Below the pieces are notes generated by a model. That model made no database searches and had not been told where the DNA came from. It saw only the letters and a list, made by a program, of their open reading frames with translations. This document shows positions 1-11,252 of a stretch of 64,000 nucleotides of DNA, piece by piece. A program made the position numbers and the translations under genes. The stretch's first letter is position 1. Each line of letters begins with the position of its first letter. The stretch comes from Endocalyx cinctus. Taxonomy: Eukaryota; Ascomycota; Sordariomycetes; Amphisphaeriales; Apiosporaceae. Where the stretch lies: NCBI GenBank assembly GCA_001600455.1, contig BCKC01000001.1:3188441-3252440 (forward strand), written 5' to 3'.

Positions 1-1
1 T

Positions 2-508
2 ACCAAGTACGGCTTCACGCGGATCCAGGGGTTTGCGCCTTCCGAGGAATTCAACGCCATCGACGTAGGCTTATGGTTCGCGGCCGCGGGTACCGGATAC
101 TACAACGACTTCCTGCGGACGAGTCCGACGCACTACCTCAGCCTCTCGGCCGGCGGGACGCACGACGCCGACACCGCGATCGAGACGATCGAAGGGTGGG
201 GCGCCGACGGCCCCATCACGTATTTCAAGGCCTATCCGGAAACCAAGCCGGAATTCGTCCCGGCGTTCGAGGATTTCCCCACCCCTTACCAGAACCCCTT
301 GGCCATCGCCCTGACCGACGGTACCGTCTTCGCTCACTCCCTAACGGCCGCTCGCGACTTGCCGGACGGGAGCGGCGTCGAGATTATTCAGGGTATCTGG
401 GTCCCCGATAGCACTCCGGACTACGTTGTCGACGGCTTAACTCAGCATATCACCGTCGAATTTGCGAACTGGTTGAAGTTCGCGTATAAGAAAGCGGTTG
501 GGGCTTAA
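2..508 (+). CDS. 3' end of an unidentified protein-coding gene (partial)
   Basis: An open frame enters from the left edge and ends with TAA at 506-508, giving about 168 residues. The start lies outside the window, and no intron is needed in the visible part. The stretch is GC-rich with strongly biased third positions, like the other genes here, and composition drops at once after the stop, which supports real coding. The visible protein is acidic and rich in aromatic and Gly/Thr residues, without an obvious membrane segment. I do not recognise a family. It could be the C-terminal half of a secreted or cytosolic enzyme. Confidence 0.7.
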   Translation, partial: TKYGFTRIQGFAPSEEFNAIDVGLWFAAAGTGYYNDFLRTSPTHYLSLSAGGTHDADTAIETIEGWGADGPITYFKAYPETKPEFVPAFEDFPTPYQNPLAIALTDGTVFAHSLTAARDLPDGSGVEIIQGIWVPDSTPDYVVDGLTQHITVEFANWLKFAYKKAVGA

Positions 509-2006
509 CTAACGAGGGGCGGGAGAAGAAAGCGAGCTACCGACTGTCCTGGAGTGAGGGCGATATTGAACCAAGGGATAGAGAGTTAAAAATGATGGTA
601 TCCTGGATGTAATAGAATTATAGAAAATAATAGCTGAGACTAAGTCGACTTTCAGGCCTTTAAACGTGGGGTTGGAGTCTATGTGCGCTCGCTGGTATCT
701 TCGTCTCTTATCTATCTATCTATCATAGAATATATTTTACACGCTACTCATGTATTTCAGTATCTTATGAATGTCGGCAAACGCTAACTGGTAAAGAGCT
801 CGGTGAATAATCTTATCCCACACTTTCTTGGCTGTCGCATTCTCCCTAGGGATGTACAGAAACGTGTTGGCCGGTTTTCTAGCATAGGGAATTATTTGCT
901 GCGCCCGCTACATCTTGCGTAAGCTCCGTGATCCGGGCGCATAAGGGGGGATGCGAGATTCGAAATCAGGCCGTTTATCGATACGTATTCGACCAGCATC
1001 TAGAGGTATGTGCAAGTGAGTGTCTCCGACTAATTGTACCACAGTTGTCTAACCCCTGAGGCAAATCGTACGAGGCCATATCCAACCTTCGGGCTACAAC
1101 CCTGACAGTCTTATTATATAAGTTTCTCTTACCGCCAGACCGCGTCGAATCTTGGCGCCGCGCTTCTTTATGACGTTGTGCTATAGAGATCGACGGCTTC
1201 GGATACCTGTTGTGCCTTCGTGCAGATCTGTTTTTGGACGAAGACTTAGAGGAAGAATGGTCCGGCGGCGGGTGGATGAGGGTAGGTTATCCGAGCCGAT
1301 CAATTTGAAGCTTGCTACTGTGGTAAGGAAATGATCAATCAGTTAGATCATACTACTCGTAGTTGTCCTTTCTCTTTCATGTATTCATGTTTATTGAGGT
1401 CGTCGTTGGTACTTTTATCTTCGGATATCCGCCTCCCGGAATGTTATTTTGAAGATTCGGGTTTCACTCCGGCTCATCTCTTGTTACATTTTAAACAATA
1501 CGTGAGAGCGATATTATCTTTATTCTAGACAAATGTATTTAAGTTTGTACAATTAAAGATAAAAAGGTCTTATAAATCAGTTGTGATGACTTAACACTTG
1601 AGCTGACTCTCGGGGTTTTCTCATGATAACTCCGGCACATTTCGGATTTCCCAAAACGGAATACAATCTCATTCATTGGGGCTGAGTCTAGACTGGGCTC
1701 AGCTTATGAACATCTTGATCCTTCTCATCGTGATCATTCATGGTACAATTTGATTATCAAGTTTCTAGGTTCTCTCTTATGTAGTCTTGACATGAAATTA
1801 TCTACTTATATTGGTAAACTGTCTCCTGATTCAGTTGGTATTTAAGAAGAGTAAATTTCAAATCGCCGAATCCGAACGGAATTTCCACCGGCACGTCAGC
1901 ACACGACCACTCCGCGTGTACGACACTTGAAGTTCTTTATGCGAGTAACAGCGAGTAATCCAAGCCACTAGCACAGTATAGCACGGTAACTACGCTTCGG
2001 ACTGAA
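509..2006. other. Gene-free AT-rich spacer
   Basis: About 1.5 kb between the partial gene and the transcription-factor gene. The two short open frames around 1152-1528 have no coding-like composition. No tRNA, repeat array or recognisable element relic was seen. The last few hundred bases should hold the promoter of the gene starting at 2007. Confidence 0.6.
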
Positions 2007-3812
2007 ATGGAGAAACCGCCGACGGAAAACGGCCCAGGTGAGTCTTATCATATCACATATTTCTTCTGTAGTGTACATTGAACCTTATCCATAGACATCT
2101 CCTCAAATAGAGCCGATCCAGTTCATCGTGACAACGGGTATAGACAAACCGGATCCAAATGCGCGGAAACTTATTAGAAGCCATGTTATGCAAGGTAAAA
2201 ATCGGGGAAGGGTCCTGACCATGAGACGTAAACCTCGCGGTAAAGCTCAGAAGAAGATCAAGAAGTCCCAAGATTCCCAGGAAGATCCCGAGGTCGCTAT
2301 AGTCACACCAGACGCACAGTCTCTGGTGTCTCATTCTTCAATACCAGAAAGTCTTGAAAAAGACATATCATTTACCGATTTTGCAAATACTGCAGGTCCT
2401 ACCGAGATATCGGTGGTGATTAAATGTGAGGCTTTCGCATCCCATAATATTGGCCCTTGAGGGAAATATTCTTACTCTAATATGTTTCAGTCATACGTAA
2501 CGCGAAGAAGAACTTATTCCCGTTAGAAAGCTGCATCTACTTCGAGGGGGATCCAAAATGGGTACATCCCGCCGCGGTGGACGCTGTATATTTTCATACT
2601 CTAGTCTTTCAAACAAACATTTACTACGATATCCTTCTGCACAAGGGCCAGGCTTTGGCAAGTTCTAAGGCGTCACCGCACTTTTTCAAAGCTGTCCAGG
2701 GTCTTCGCAAGAGATTGGCTGGAGACGGAGACTTTCACGAGAAAATATCCGATGTCACTATCATCATAGTATTAGCATTGGCGATATGTGCGAGTATTAT
2801 CGGCGACACTATGATGCTTAAGCACCACTTGAAAGGACTACGGAAAATAATTGACTTAAGGGGTGGTATAACTAGCCTATCTGCGCGCCCAAAACTCCAG
2901 ATTGAGCTTATCAGGTAGGTTCTAGCAGTCTAACCGGATTCAAATCAACCTATGTAATACTATTTGGTACTGACGTCAATTAATTATTCTACAGGTGTGA
3001 CTTTGGAACGTTTCTTCATAGCGGCGTACCGCCTACCTTCTTCAGAAATCCGGCCATCGAGCCGCTCTGGCCATATCCAACTTTCTCCTTAGCGACTGAT
3101 CCACGAAACCCTGAAATTTCGAGGCCTCAAAATCTTTTGGAGAGCTTCCTAGAAGAACCTAGGGAGCCGTTAGCTAAAAATTTGAAGGTCATGCATGAAT
3201 TCTGTTCAGCCGTAAACAGTGCTGTAGAGGCAGATGTCCAACTGCCAAAGGAACTTTTACTTGAGATAATGGCTTCGGCCCTGTATCGTGAGTTTGGAGT
3301 CCTAGTTCCCTTAAAAACCCCTAATCCAGTCTACTTTCAATAATCAACTACACTCAGCAATTATTGCCCCATCTACAGTATCTAATAACCTTTGATTACA
3401 AGGACTTGCATTTATGAGATTCGAGAGCCATTCTATCAACGAAGTGGTACGAATTGGCTTGCTGGCCTTCAGTTCTAGCCTTTTCCTTAATCTCCAGGGT
3501 GTCAACCCTACGTACGTATATTTAATCACGACATATAAGAAATGTCTAAGTCAGGCCAGATTTTCAAACACCTCCCCACAGCTCCTCCTTTGGCTTCTCA
3601 TGATTGGAGCTATGTATGTGTTTGATGGTCAGGATAGTAACTGGCTTGGTCCCTGGCTCCAACTGAACCTAGACCTGTGCAACGTGAAAACGTGGGAGGA
3701 GACTAGGGAAGTTCTCCAATCTTTCCTTTGGGTAGATTTGGTTCATGATAAGCCTGGAAAGAGGGTATTCGAAACTCTGGTTTTTACAACTGCTTGTGGG
3801 GATGGGGGATGA
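2007..3812 (+). CDS. Fungal-specific transcription factor domain protein (Fungal_trans_2 type)
   Basis: Five exons fit splice consensus and phase: 2007-2037, 2111-2425, 2491-2914, 2995-3287 and 3403-3812, for 490 residues. The N-terminus carries the block QFIVTTGIDKPDPNA followed by an R/K-rich stretch (IRSHVM...RGR). That arrangement is typical of Sordariomycete proteins annotated as transcription-factor-like or 'tachykinin family', which often lack a Zn2Cys6 finger; none is visible here. The remainder resembles the helical fungal transcription factor 2 domain (LFPLESCIYFEGDPKW, later a W-rich end). A nuclear regulatory role is inference from the family. No target genes can be read from the sequence. 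Confidence 0.85.
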
Positions 3813-3889
3813 GATAACAAATTGGATGATATGTACTAGCGGTAATGACTGCTCCGCATCTTGCTGTGTAATGTTCTACGTGAACCTCG

Positions 3890-3919
3890 TTTTTTTTTTT
3901 TTAAAAAAAAAAAAAAAAA
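3890..3919. repeat. Adjacent poly-T and poly-A tracts
   Basis: About 13 T are followed directly by 17 A, just downstream of the transcription-factor gene. It could form a foldback and may contribute to 3'-end formation. Such homopolymers recur in the spacers of this window. Confidence 0.8.
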
Positions 3920-4026
3920 GAATTATATATGTACTTTAGTGTATATTGGGAAACTTTTAAGGATAAGTTATGACATCGACATTATTGGGTATTGCAAGCT
4001 CTAATTCCAAAATTCGCAGCCACTTT

Positions 4027-5163
4027 TTACACATTGTACAGGCTACAAGGGTTGAATTCGTAGCGACCAACCCTTCCATTCTCCCCAGACGCCCAACACA
4101 CAACACCGCTAACGCACTCGATCGAGTCGAAGGACGCATTGTTCATCGGGAACCAGGTCTTTCCTAGATCGGTACTGAAATCGGTACCGGTAGGGCCTAC
4201 GGCGATGACGTGATAAGGGTCTTCGGGTACGAACGAGAAGCTCGACCGGTATCCACCGGGCGTCCTTGCCGCGGCCTCCCACGTCATCCCTCCATCCTCA
4301 GACCACGCCGCATTATCGGCGCTACCGGTCGGATCCTCGTAGTCGCCCCCGAGCGCGATACCGGCGTCGAAACCCTCGAAGTGGTGGAACTGCACGCTGA
4401 AGACCCCGGCCGACGCGTTCCCAGCTAAGGGCACGTCCGCGACGTCCCAGTTCTTGCCCCCGTCGCCGCTCGAGAAGACGCGTCCCCGCGGGGCGACCCC
4501 GCCGCTGCCGGCGTACCACCTCCCGCCCGCGGTCGAGAGGCAGGTGCCGCTGGCCGAGAACCCAAACTCGCCCTCGAGCGCGGGCGGCATCCCGCTCGGG
4601 TCGACGACCGACCAGGTCCTGCCGCCGTCGAATGTCTCGACGAGGCGGAATTTGCCGTCTACGGGGTCGCTGATGGCCATGCCGTGATCGGCGTTGGTAG
4701 CGGTCGTCTCGAACGCCACGCAGTTATAGAAAGCCTCGGGCTCCTCGTTCCGGAACGCGAGCGTCCAGGTGCCGCCCCCGTCGGACGTGAAATACAGGCG
4801 GGAATCCGAGCCGGACCCGACCGACAGGACGACGGCCTCGGAGGCCGATCGGGCCTCGACGTCCCGGAACTCGAGCTCGGCGTCTTCGGGCGGGAGGGGA
4901 GGTCCCACCGAGGCCCACGTGCCGCCGCCGTCGACGGTGCGTAGCACGGTCCCGCCGCTTCCGGCCAACCAGGCGACGGAGCCCGAGACGGCGGAGAGGC
5001 CGCGGAATTGCGCGTCGCTGTTCGTCGGTAGGAGGGTCCAGTCGGTGCCGTTGCTCTTTTGTCTCCTGACGCGGGGTGGATAATAATGGCTTGATGGTGA
5101 TGCTACCGCGATGGTGGCGGCGGCAATCGCCGCTAGTATAAACGATCGTAGAATCGGCGCCAT
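4027..5163 (-). CDS. Secreted Asp-box (BNR-like) beta-propeller protein
   Basis: A single-exon frame of 378 residues with an N-terminal signal peptide (about residues 1-22, hydrophobic run LAAIAAATIAVASP). At least six Asp-box motifs of the S/T-x-D-x-G-x-T/N-W type recur (VDGGGTW, SDGGGTW, FDGGRTW, GDGGKNW, EDGGMTW, TDLGKTW), each marking a blade. The fold resembles sortilin/sialidase-like or HCF136-like propellers; fungal relatives are often labelled 'oxidoreductase' without proof. No sialidase Arg triad or catalytic Asp is obvious, so activity is unknown. Third positions are very GC-rich. The final residues after GRVGRYEF look less conserved and might hide a small unspliced intron. Confidence 0.85.
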   Translation of the reverse strand: MAPILRSFILAAIAAATIAVASPSSHYYPPRVRRQKSNGTDWTLLPTNSDAQFRGLSAVSGSVAWLAGSGGTVLRTVDGGGTWASVGPPLPPEDAELEFRDVEARSASEAVVLSVGSGSDSRLYFTSDGGGTWTLAFRNEEPEAFYNCVAFETTATNADHGMAISDPVDGKFRLVETFDGGRTWSVVDPSGMPPALEGEFGFSASGTCLSTAGGRWYAGSGGVAPRGRVFSSGDGGKNWDVADVPLAGNASAGVFSVQFHHFEGFDAGIALGGDYEDPTGSADNAAWSEDGGMTWEAAARTPGGYRSSFSFVPEDPYHVIAVGPTGTDFSTDLGKTWFPMNNASFDSIECVSGVVCWASGENGRVGRYEFNPCSLYNV

Positions 5164-5424
5164 GACGATAAAAGCCAGCCGTTAGTCAGTGGTTCGGAAA
5201 TCGCGATATTTTCCACGCTCTAGACTCAAACTTTAGCGAATGGCCAGGCTTTAGACTACCAGTATGAATTGATATCTAGTAAAAACAGAGTAGGAAATAA
5301 ACATTGTTTACTTGAAGTAATATTGCACGAATCCTATGCTCTTCTTGGCAGTAATAGATCTCCAGTTACTTTCCTTTTTGAGACACGTATTAACTGTCTC
5401 GAGCGCCACAAACCTTATCAGGTA

Positions 5425-5448
5425 CCCCCCCCCCCCCCCCCCCCCCCC
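5425..5448. repeat. Poly-C homopolymer (24 C)
   Basis: An uninterrupted run of 24 C. It is the only long G/C homopolymer in the window, and its assembled length should be treated with caution. Confidence 0.9.
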
Positions 5449-5495
5449 TACCAAACCCCACCAAATTATAAGACATATGCAGCCTCAAGTTATCC

Positions 5496-5610
5496 AAGCT
5501 AGAAATGTACAACCCTCGAAACCAGAAATGTCTAATTTAACCACGAAGCCGAAAATGACCAAATATTGAACAAGAAGTACCCAATCCTTGAAGCCGGAAA
5601 TGTCCAAAAC
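5496..5610 (+). repeat. Degenerate short tandem repeat
   Basis: Several diverged copies of a unit like GAARCCGGAAATGTCYAA: AGCTAGAAATGTACAA, GAAACCAGAAATGTCTAA, GAAGCCGAAAATGACCAA and GAAGCCGGAAATGTCCAA. Spacing is irregular (about 23-40 bp), so this is an old minisatellite. Confidence 0.6.
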
Positions 5611-6319
5611 CGGGATTAAAGTAAATAAAGTTGATAACTTACAACGTTTGTCCCTCGTTGACTTTTGGCTCGTATGCGGCGAATTTGTATTTATTTATCA
5701 CATCCGTGAGGAGATCTTCCGGAATATATCGATGGAATATGTGGAAGTAAAGTATTGTTCGATATACCCATCATAGCCTCCTGAGATTCTTAAGGGTTTC
5801 CCCAAGCTTTTGTGGAAACGGCAGACTAGGAAGGAAGATTTAGAAAACGGGCGTCGGGGAAACTTCCGCGTAAGTGAGGACGAGGCGATACTATGGCCTC
5901 CTTTTTCTGGCTGGTATAGGCTGAAATTCATGAGGTCCAAATTGTTGGCGGCGATTCGGATTTGTATTGGCAAGGATAGGATTGTTATTGTTGGTGAGAT
6001 CTAGACTTGAAGGCTGACAACGTCGTACTGTGTTGTCTTGACCAATTTAGGACTCGAAGTCTATAAATATAATGGGAAACATATCGCTTAGTTAGGTGAG
6101 TGGTGATTAAAGCACGCGTAAAGTACTTGTGATCGAGCTGTTGCCTGCTAGTTGTCGTCTAATTTGTAATTATTAAATAGCTATAATGACTAATGAAAGA
6201 TAGGTATCCAACTTACGGGACGGCTTTGGTGAAAAGCCCCAGGACCGCGTCAAGGTCCCGCCCATGCCTGGGGTTTATTTTATATTATTATTTCGCTGAG
6301 AAAAAAAAATATAAAAAAA

Positions 6320-6470
6320 AAAAATTATACAAAAAAGAGTGAGAGCAGGCGACGAATCAAAACCAGGACCCCCCGACAGGCCGCGATAATTAGACGCCGA
6401 AGTACTGCAAACAAACGCTGGTAGAATCGCGCAACTAAATACGCCGTTTTCTATTAGCATATCCCTAAGC
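6320..6470 (-). repeat. Possible decayed tRNA-derived (SINE-like) element
   Basis: Read on the minus strand, a B-box-like stretch (GGTTTTGATTCG) is followed by GTCGCCTGCTCTCAC and then long T-rich tracts at about 6298-6335. That order resembles the tail of a Pol III-transcribed retroelement. No good A box was found and target-site duplications were not identified, so the call is weak. Confidence 0.25.
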
Positions 6471-6743
6471 GGAATTCTACTCGAGATACTGCTAGAAAAC
6501 GGAACTGAAGAAGGCACTTACAAAGTTGTCCTAAATATGCTACTAAATGAATAAATAAAAGAAAGACAGGATGTCTTTCTTGAGGAGTTGACGCTGCTAT
6601 CATAATAAAAATCATAGCTATGACAAGTGTAAGTATAAGTAACCTGGACGAATAATGTTAGTCTCTATTATTAACGGTATGAACTAGAAAAGAAACATTG
6701 CGTTGATAGGGCCTATTACGGAGGGCATAGGAGAATGTGCGTG

Positions 6744-6751
<8 letters not shown>

Positions 6752-6797
<46 letters not shown>
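6752..6797. repeat. (GT)n microsatellite
   Basis: About 23 uninterrupted TG units, preceded by a short TA-rich run. Confidence 0.95.
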
Positions 6798-6800
<3 letters not shown>

Positions 6801-9577
6801 GAGGGAGCGAGTAATAATTGAGCCTCCACTAAGAGTTCAATCTAGATAGTGTAACTAGTCTAAAGCTCGGGGGATAGTATCGAATAGATACTATTAACTT
6901 GTAAGCGTAAATTTTATAGGTGTTCGGAGAATAGCATAAGAGTTTAAGAGAGGTTTAGAGTGAGATAGGCCAGAATGTTGGGTTTGCCCAGGATATGAGA
7001 GACGACGGTTGTGAGGTATACTACTTAGATTGAGTTAGAGAGATTGGTTCTCGAGAATCTGAATAATTTTCGTGTAAGATAAGAGAAGAGATGGAACGAA
7101 GGACTATTTCTCGAGGCTCGAGGGGGCATTATGCAAGTCTGGGCTCCAATACTTGAGGACGGGCCACGGCGGTCACTTAGTAACAGAACATGGACCGTTG
7201 AGCGGGGCGGTAAGGAGGTGATTATTCCGACTAAAACGTTGTCGTAAGATTGAGCGACATTAACGACAATAATAATATTCGTATAAAGACTCAACATAGG
7301 GGAAGTAGTTAGCAATCGAGCAACTTGTTTAATGGGGCTGTGATAAAGGATACGGTGGAATATTATACGAAGGAATAATAGGCAGCGAGGCTTATAGGTG
7401 TTATAATAGGCCGGCAAATTAAGGTGTTATTAGCATGTCTGGTTGAAAACTGTGTCGAGGGCTTGACAATTTATTTAATAGATAATTAAGGCATGAAGGA
7501 GAAGGACGTAATAGCGGATCTAAGTGCCGAAAGGCACGGCGAGCGAAGAAAGATATACATACATTTTGTAATCTTATAGAAATTAATAAGAGTAAAATAT
7601 ATATTTTTTTTATAATTGATGAGGAGTTAATAAAAGGAAAACAAAAACAGAAAAATATCACGGCGAGTGAGCGAGACATATTTTCAATTGCCGAAGGTTT
7701 ACATGGTTGTTCTTGTTCTTTCTTTGCTATTAAATTCTTAAGTAAATAATCATAATCTTTAGACTACGGAAGTAACTTTTTAGCTGTACTCGACAGTACT
7801 TTCTTGATGCCCTGGAATAAATAAAACTTTGTAAATTAACAGATATTATGAGTGTTCTGCTTAGAGAAGACCCGTTGATCCTACCTACTCCGTTATTCCT
7901 GTTATATTTAAAGCGCAGACCTTTATGTTAAGTACTAGATTCCGAGAAATCAATACCTAAAGAAGTCCCGTTATTTGTAACCCTGATTATACATGTTTGC
8001 TAGATCGTGGAAAGAAGTCACCGGTTTCTAAGGAGAGGCAACTGCCAGGCCTTAATTACTTTAAGAGCCAATTTCCAACCTCGAGGACGTATGATAGCAT
8101 GACTTCACGTCCGCTCCTATTCCGAACTCTCCTGTCTTGTACGTTTAAATTTGATGGTGAAACTAATAATTAAATCGATATATTATTGATAGACTGGAAT
8201 CCTTACCTCCGTCGGGAGTGTCGTCATCTTGTCCTCATTTGTAGGTCTTCTAACGTGATCTCTCTTTCCTGTCTGCTCTCGATCATAATCCCAGTCATCT
8301 AGGTGAATGGCTGCTTACCCAGCGTCAGAACTAGACCTTATTAATATAAACACTTTTCTGTGAGTGGTCTTATTTGGTGTTTTAAGGTAGAGGCGTATCG
8401 ACGTGCCCTGAAACGAACAGCATATAGTTCTACCACATATTAACGATGGAGGCGTCGGTTAGATAGTCAACATAAGAAAGAAGGGCGTAGTGGTTAAAAG
8501 TTCGTAGTAGAAATGAACCGTGAAGACTTATGAGGGCGTAGATAAAGAGTGAATAAATTATATTTAGTTTTATGGTTAAGCTGCCTAGGACCGTACTAGT
8601 TATAAACAATGTCTTTATCCTATAACTAGACCGTCAGCCCACACCGCAGCAAGATTCTCCTTGACCCGTTCTACCTCCCGTTCCATCTTGTCGTGTGTAT
8701 CTACAATATGGCAATGTTCCTCCGGTTCTTCTTCGTCATGTAAGGTGAGCCGGATACAGACATTGGAAAGAATGACCGTAACAGCTAGGAAGTAGTAACA
8801 GTAGGACAGCCATAGCAAAGTCCGAATAAACCATCAAGTATCGTGCATCATTTTGCTATTAATAATAAGGTGACTGATAATAAGACAGGATAGGGGCCTA
8901 AGCGTCCAAGTAAAGGTCTTTTTCCAACAGACCCAGCACATCTTGGATTTTGCCATCTTATTTGATTGATGCCGATCCGTCACAAAGTGAGTGTTTGCTG
9001 ATATTTCAAGCAAATAGTGGTCTGGATCTTGGTTAAAGTAATGTAGGAACTCGTTTTTGCTTGGGGCAAGTAGGATATAATTATTGCTTGGTGGATGATA
9101 TATTTATACAAGTTATATGGAAATAAAGGGAGCCGCACGCATATTTATACTCGAATATATATGAGTCCTATCTACCGTTGTTATTATTATTGTATCACCG
9201 CTATCAATCAAAATCTATAAGGTTAAGTATAAATAAATAAATGTTCCCAAGCGCTCAAGTTAAAAGTTGATCAGTGAGAGAGCTACTCGACTTTTTACCC
9301 GTGGACATAAGTTTGTACTTAGAGCGAAGCGAACTCTGGGGGTTTGGGGGCTAATTATGTAACATCCGTGCTATCACAAACAGTATGGGCTCCGGAAATG
9401 CGCTGATTTTGGTATGACTGACTGACTGATCAATGACCGAAGCGAGCCTGAGTAAATATAAACCTGATAACCCCTAAAGCCCCGGCTTTTTGCGACGATC
9501 GATTGTCTTCTTTTTTTTCCCCGCAGGAAAACCCCTGGGAGCCCAACGTGGATAAATGACGGAAAGAACACGGCTCC

Positions 9578-9580
<3 letters not shown>

Positions 9581-9608
<28 letters not shown>
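9581..9608. repeat. (TA)n microsatellite
   Basis: Fourteen uninterrupted TA units in an AT-rich spacer. Confidence 0.95.
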
Positions 9609-9610
<2 letters not shown>

Positions 9611-11252
9611 ATAATGAAAGATACGTAAAATATGCTCGCTTCTGTTAAAATGCGAAGATCTAAACTTTCATGTACTGTGTACTCTCTTTTTCTTGAAGTG
9701 CCCATGATACAAGGGGTCCGGGATACAGACGGTTATCAACTAGCGCCCAGCCATCGTATTCGGGGTGTATATATCGAGACGGAATCTGGGCGTTACTGAC
9801 GAATCTTCCCGTGATCAACTAGTAGGATGGATCCCCGGTACGATGGATAACATCCGCCATTTATTGTTGATTAAGTTGGTAGATTGTGGTTTTTGTGAGT
9901 AATAATGTTCCTTATTTCTAGTTCTCAGCGTAACACTGCATTCTTGATGACGACTTTAGAGAAGTCTAAGGGTATTGAATAGTATCTTAGCTGCTTAGGT
10001 GCATTCCGTACCTGCATATACCGTCGCTTGGGCCTCTTTATAGTGTCCACAGCGTAGCGTAAGCCCGGACGTTCCCGCTATTTTACACGTTAAACGTGTT
10101 AAACTATACTGAATAGGTTAGTATGCTTTAAGCGCTGAAATACACTGCTGAAATACACTACGTACAAATTTACAATGGGTGCTGCACTTTGATATTCTTC
10201 TTCTTTATTTCATCCTCTAACAATAATAGCAATGATAAAAGATGTAGAACTGAATCATTGAATCGCAAGGACAGTCTTCCCAGTCCAATCAATATCTTCA
10301 TCTAACCCAATTCAATTCAGTTTTGTCTACTATATTTGACATTCTCATTGTGATAACGCATTTTTATCATTATCATCTGCATATATATGACTAGGTGTAC
10401 GTACGAATTGTTCCCTAAAGAAGACTCACCCGCTCTTAAAAATACATAGTAAAACTTGGCTGCTTGGGTCTTCTAGTATACCTTGCGCCGCGCAAGTCTT
10501 TACATATTGAACTCCATATTTGGAACCCAGAGTCTTGGCAACGGTACGGTGTATTGATTTTCTCTTGGTTTTCCCTCTTTCTCCTCACACCCCCCGGTAA
10601 AACACCCCAACTAGATGCTCACACGACATCTTTGCTTCAAGGTTTTCCAGCGCCAAAAATAAAAATGTGCAAGAAAATTCCGATATGTATGCCCCGGGTC
10701 TGTAGGGTGCATCTTCCGTATGAAAATCTAGAATCTTATCTATCTGGTTTTTGGGGATAATCTTTCCTAAATTAACCCTTGTTAACGCGGCTCCTCCTCG
10801 GAGTGTGGTGGGTATATGCAACATCGATACTGCTGCCGTCGCCTGAGTATTGACTAGGCCGCGCGACGAGATACTTGGGGCCCAGCACGCTTTGCCATAA
10901 AAGTGCCATCTTTTGTGAATATTACACGCCACGATACTTCCAGCCCGACTTCTTCCCATTTCGTCTATATTCGCTCGACTATTTTGAGCAGACGATGGCG
11001 CAAGCTAGACTATCTCGATAACTTGATTGAACACCCGACACGTAACTCAATTCTTTCTCTAAATCGAGTATTCATCAAAGCTCCTCTACCCTTCAGCTAT
11101 CCGTATCGTCACCAGGTAAGTATAAACATCTCATGAAATCTCAACAAAAAAATTATTTGTAGATCCGCCACTGGTTAGCGAGCAATCCCAAGTCTCCGAA
11201 TACTCTGGAACGAATTTTATCCTTTGGCCTACCTCTTACCTTGACGTCCACC

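Larger units (their letters stand above)
5164..11252. other. 6-kb gene-poor, repeat-rich spacer
   Basis: No convincing gene is visible over 6 kb. Open frames here are short and AT-rich, and many lack a proper ATG. Content seen: a 24-C tract, a degenerate short tandem repeat (5496-5610), a nested hairpin (6237-6273) with a SINE-like stretch (6320-6470), a (GT)n and an (AT)n array, and a duplicated 13-mer near 10135-10158 (GCTGAAATACACT). A perfect 6-bp hairpin (AAAGCC/GGCTTT) lies near 9476-9489. A GT...AG pair at about 11116-11160 could be a 5'-UTR intron of the peroxidase gene. This may be a graveyard of decayed mobile elements, but no transposase or reverse transcriptase frame survives. Confidence 0.6.

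Noticed and set aside
7025..7679. Minus-strand frames of 130 and 86 codons, considered as retroelement remnants
   Set aside because: No reverse transcriptase, integrase or transposase motif; composition equals the AT-rich flanks.
8615..8818. 67-codon minus-strand frame with a hydrophobic start and acidic end
   Set aside because: Needs a TTG start and has no supporting exons; may be chance or a very old remnant.
9290..9560. Stretch with a short hairpin and GAAGCGAGC-like words, considered as a Helitron or MITE end
   Set aside because: No matching terminal repeats, CTRR end or target duplication could be found.
10585..10959. 124-codon minus-strand frame
   Set aside because: No domain, no clear promoter, overlaps another random frame and lies in the leader region of the peroxidase gene.
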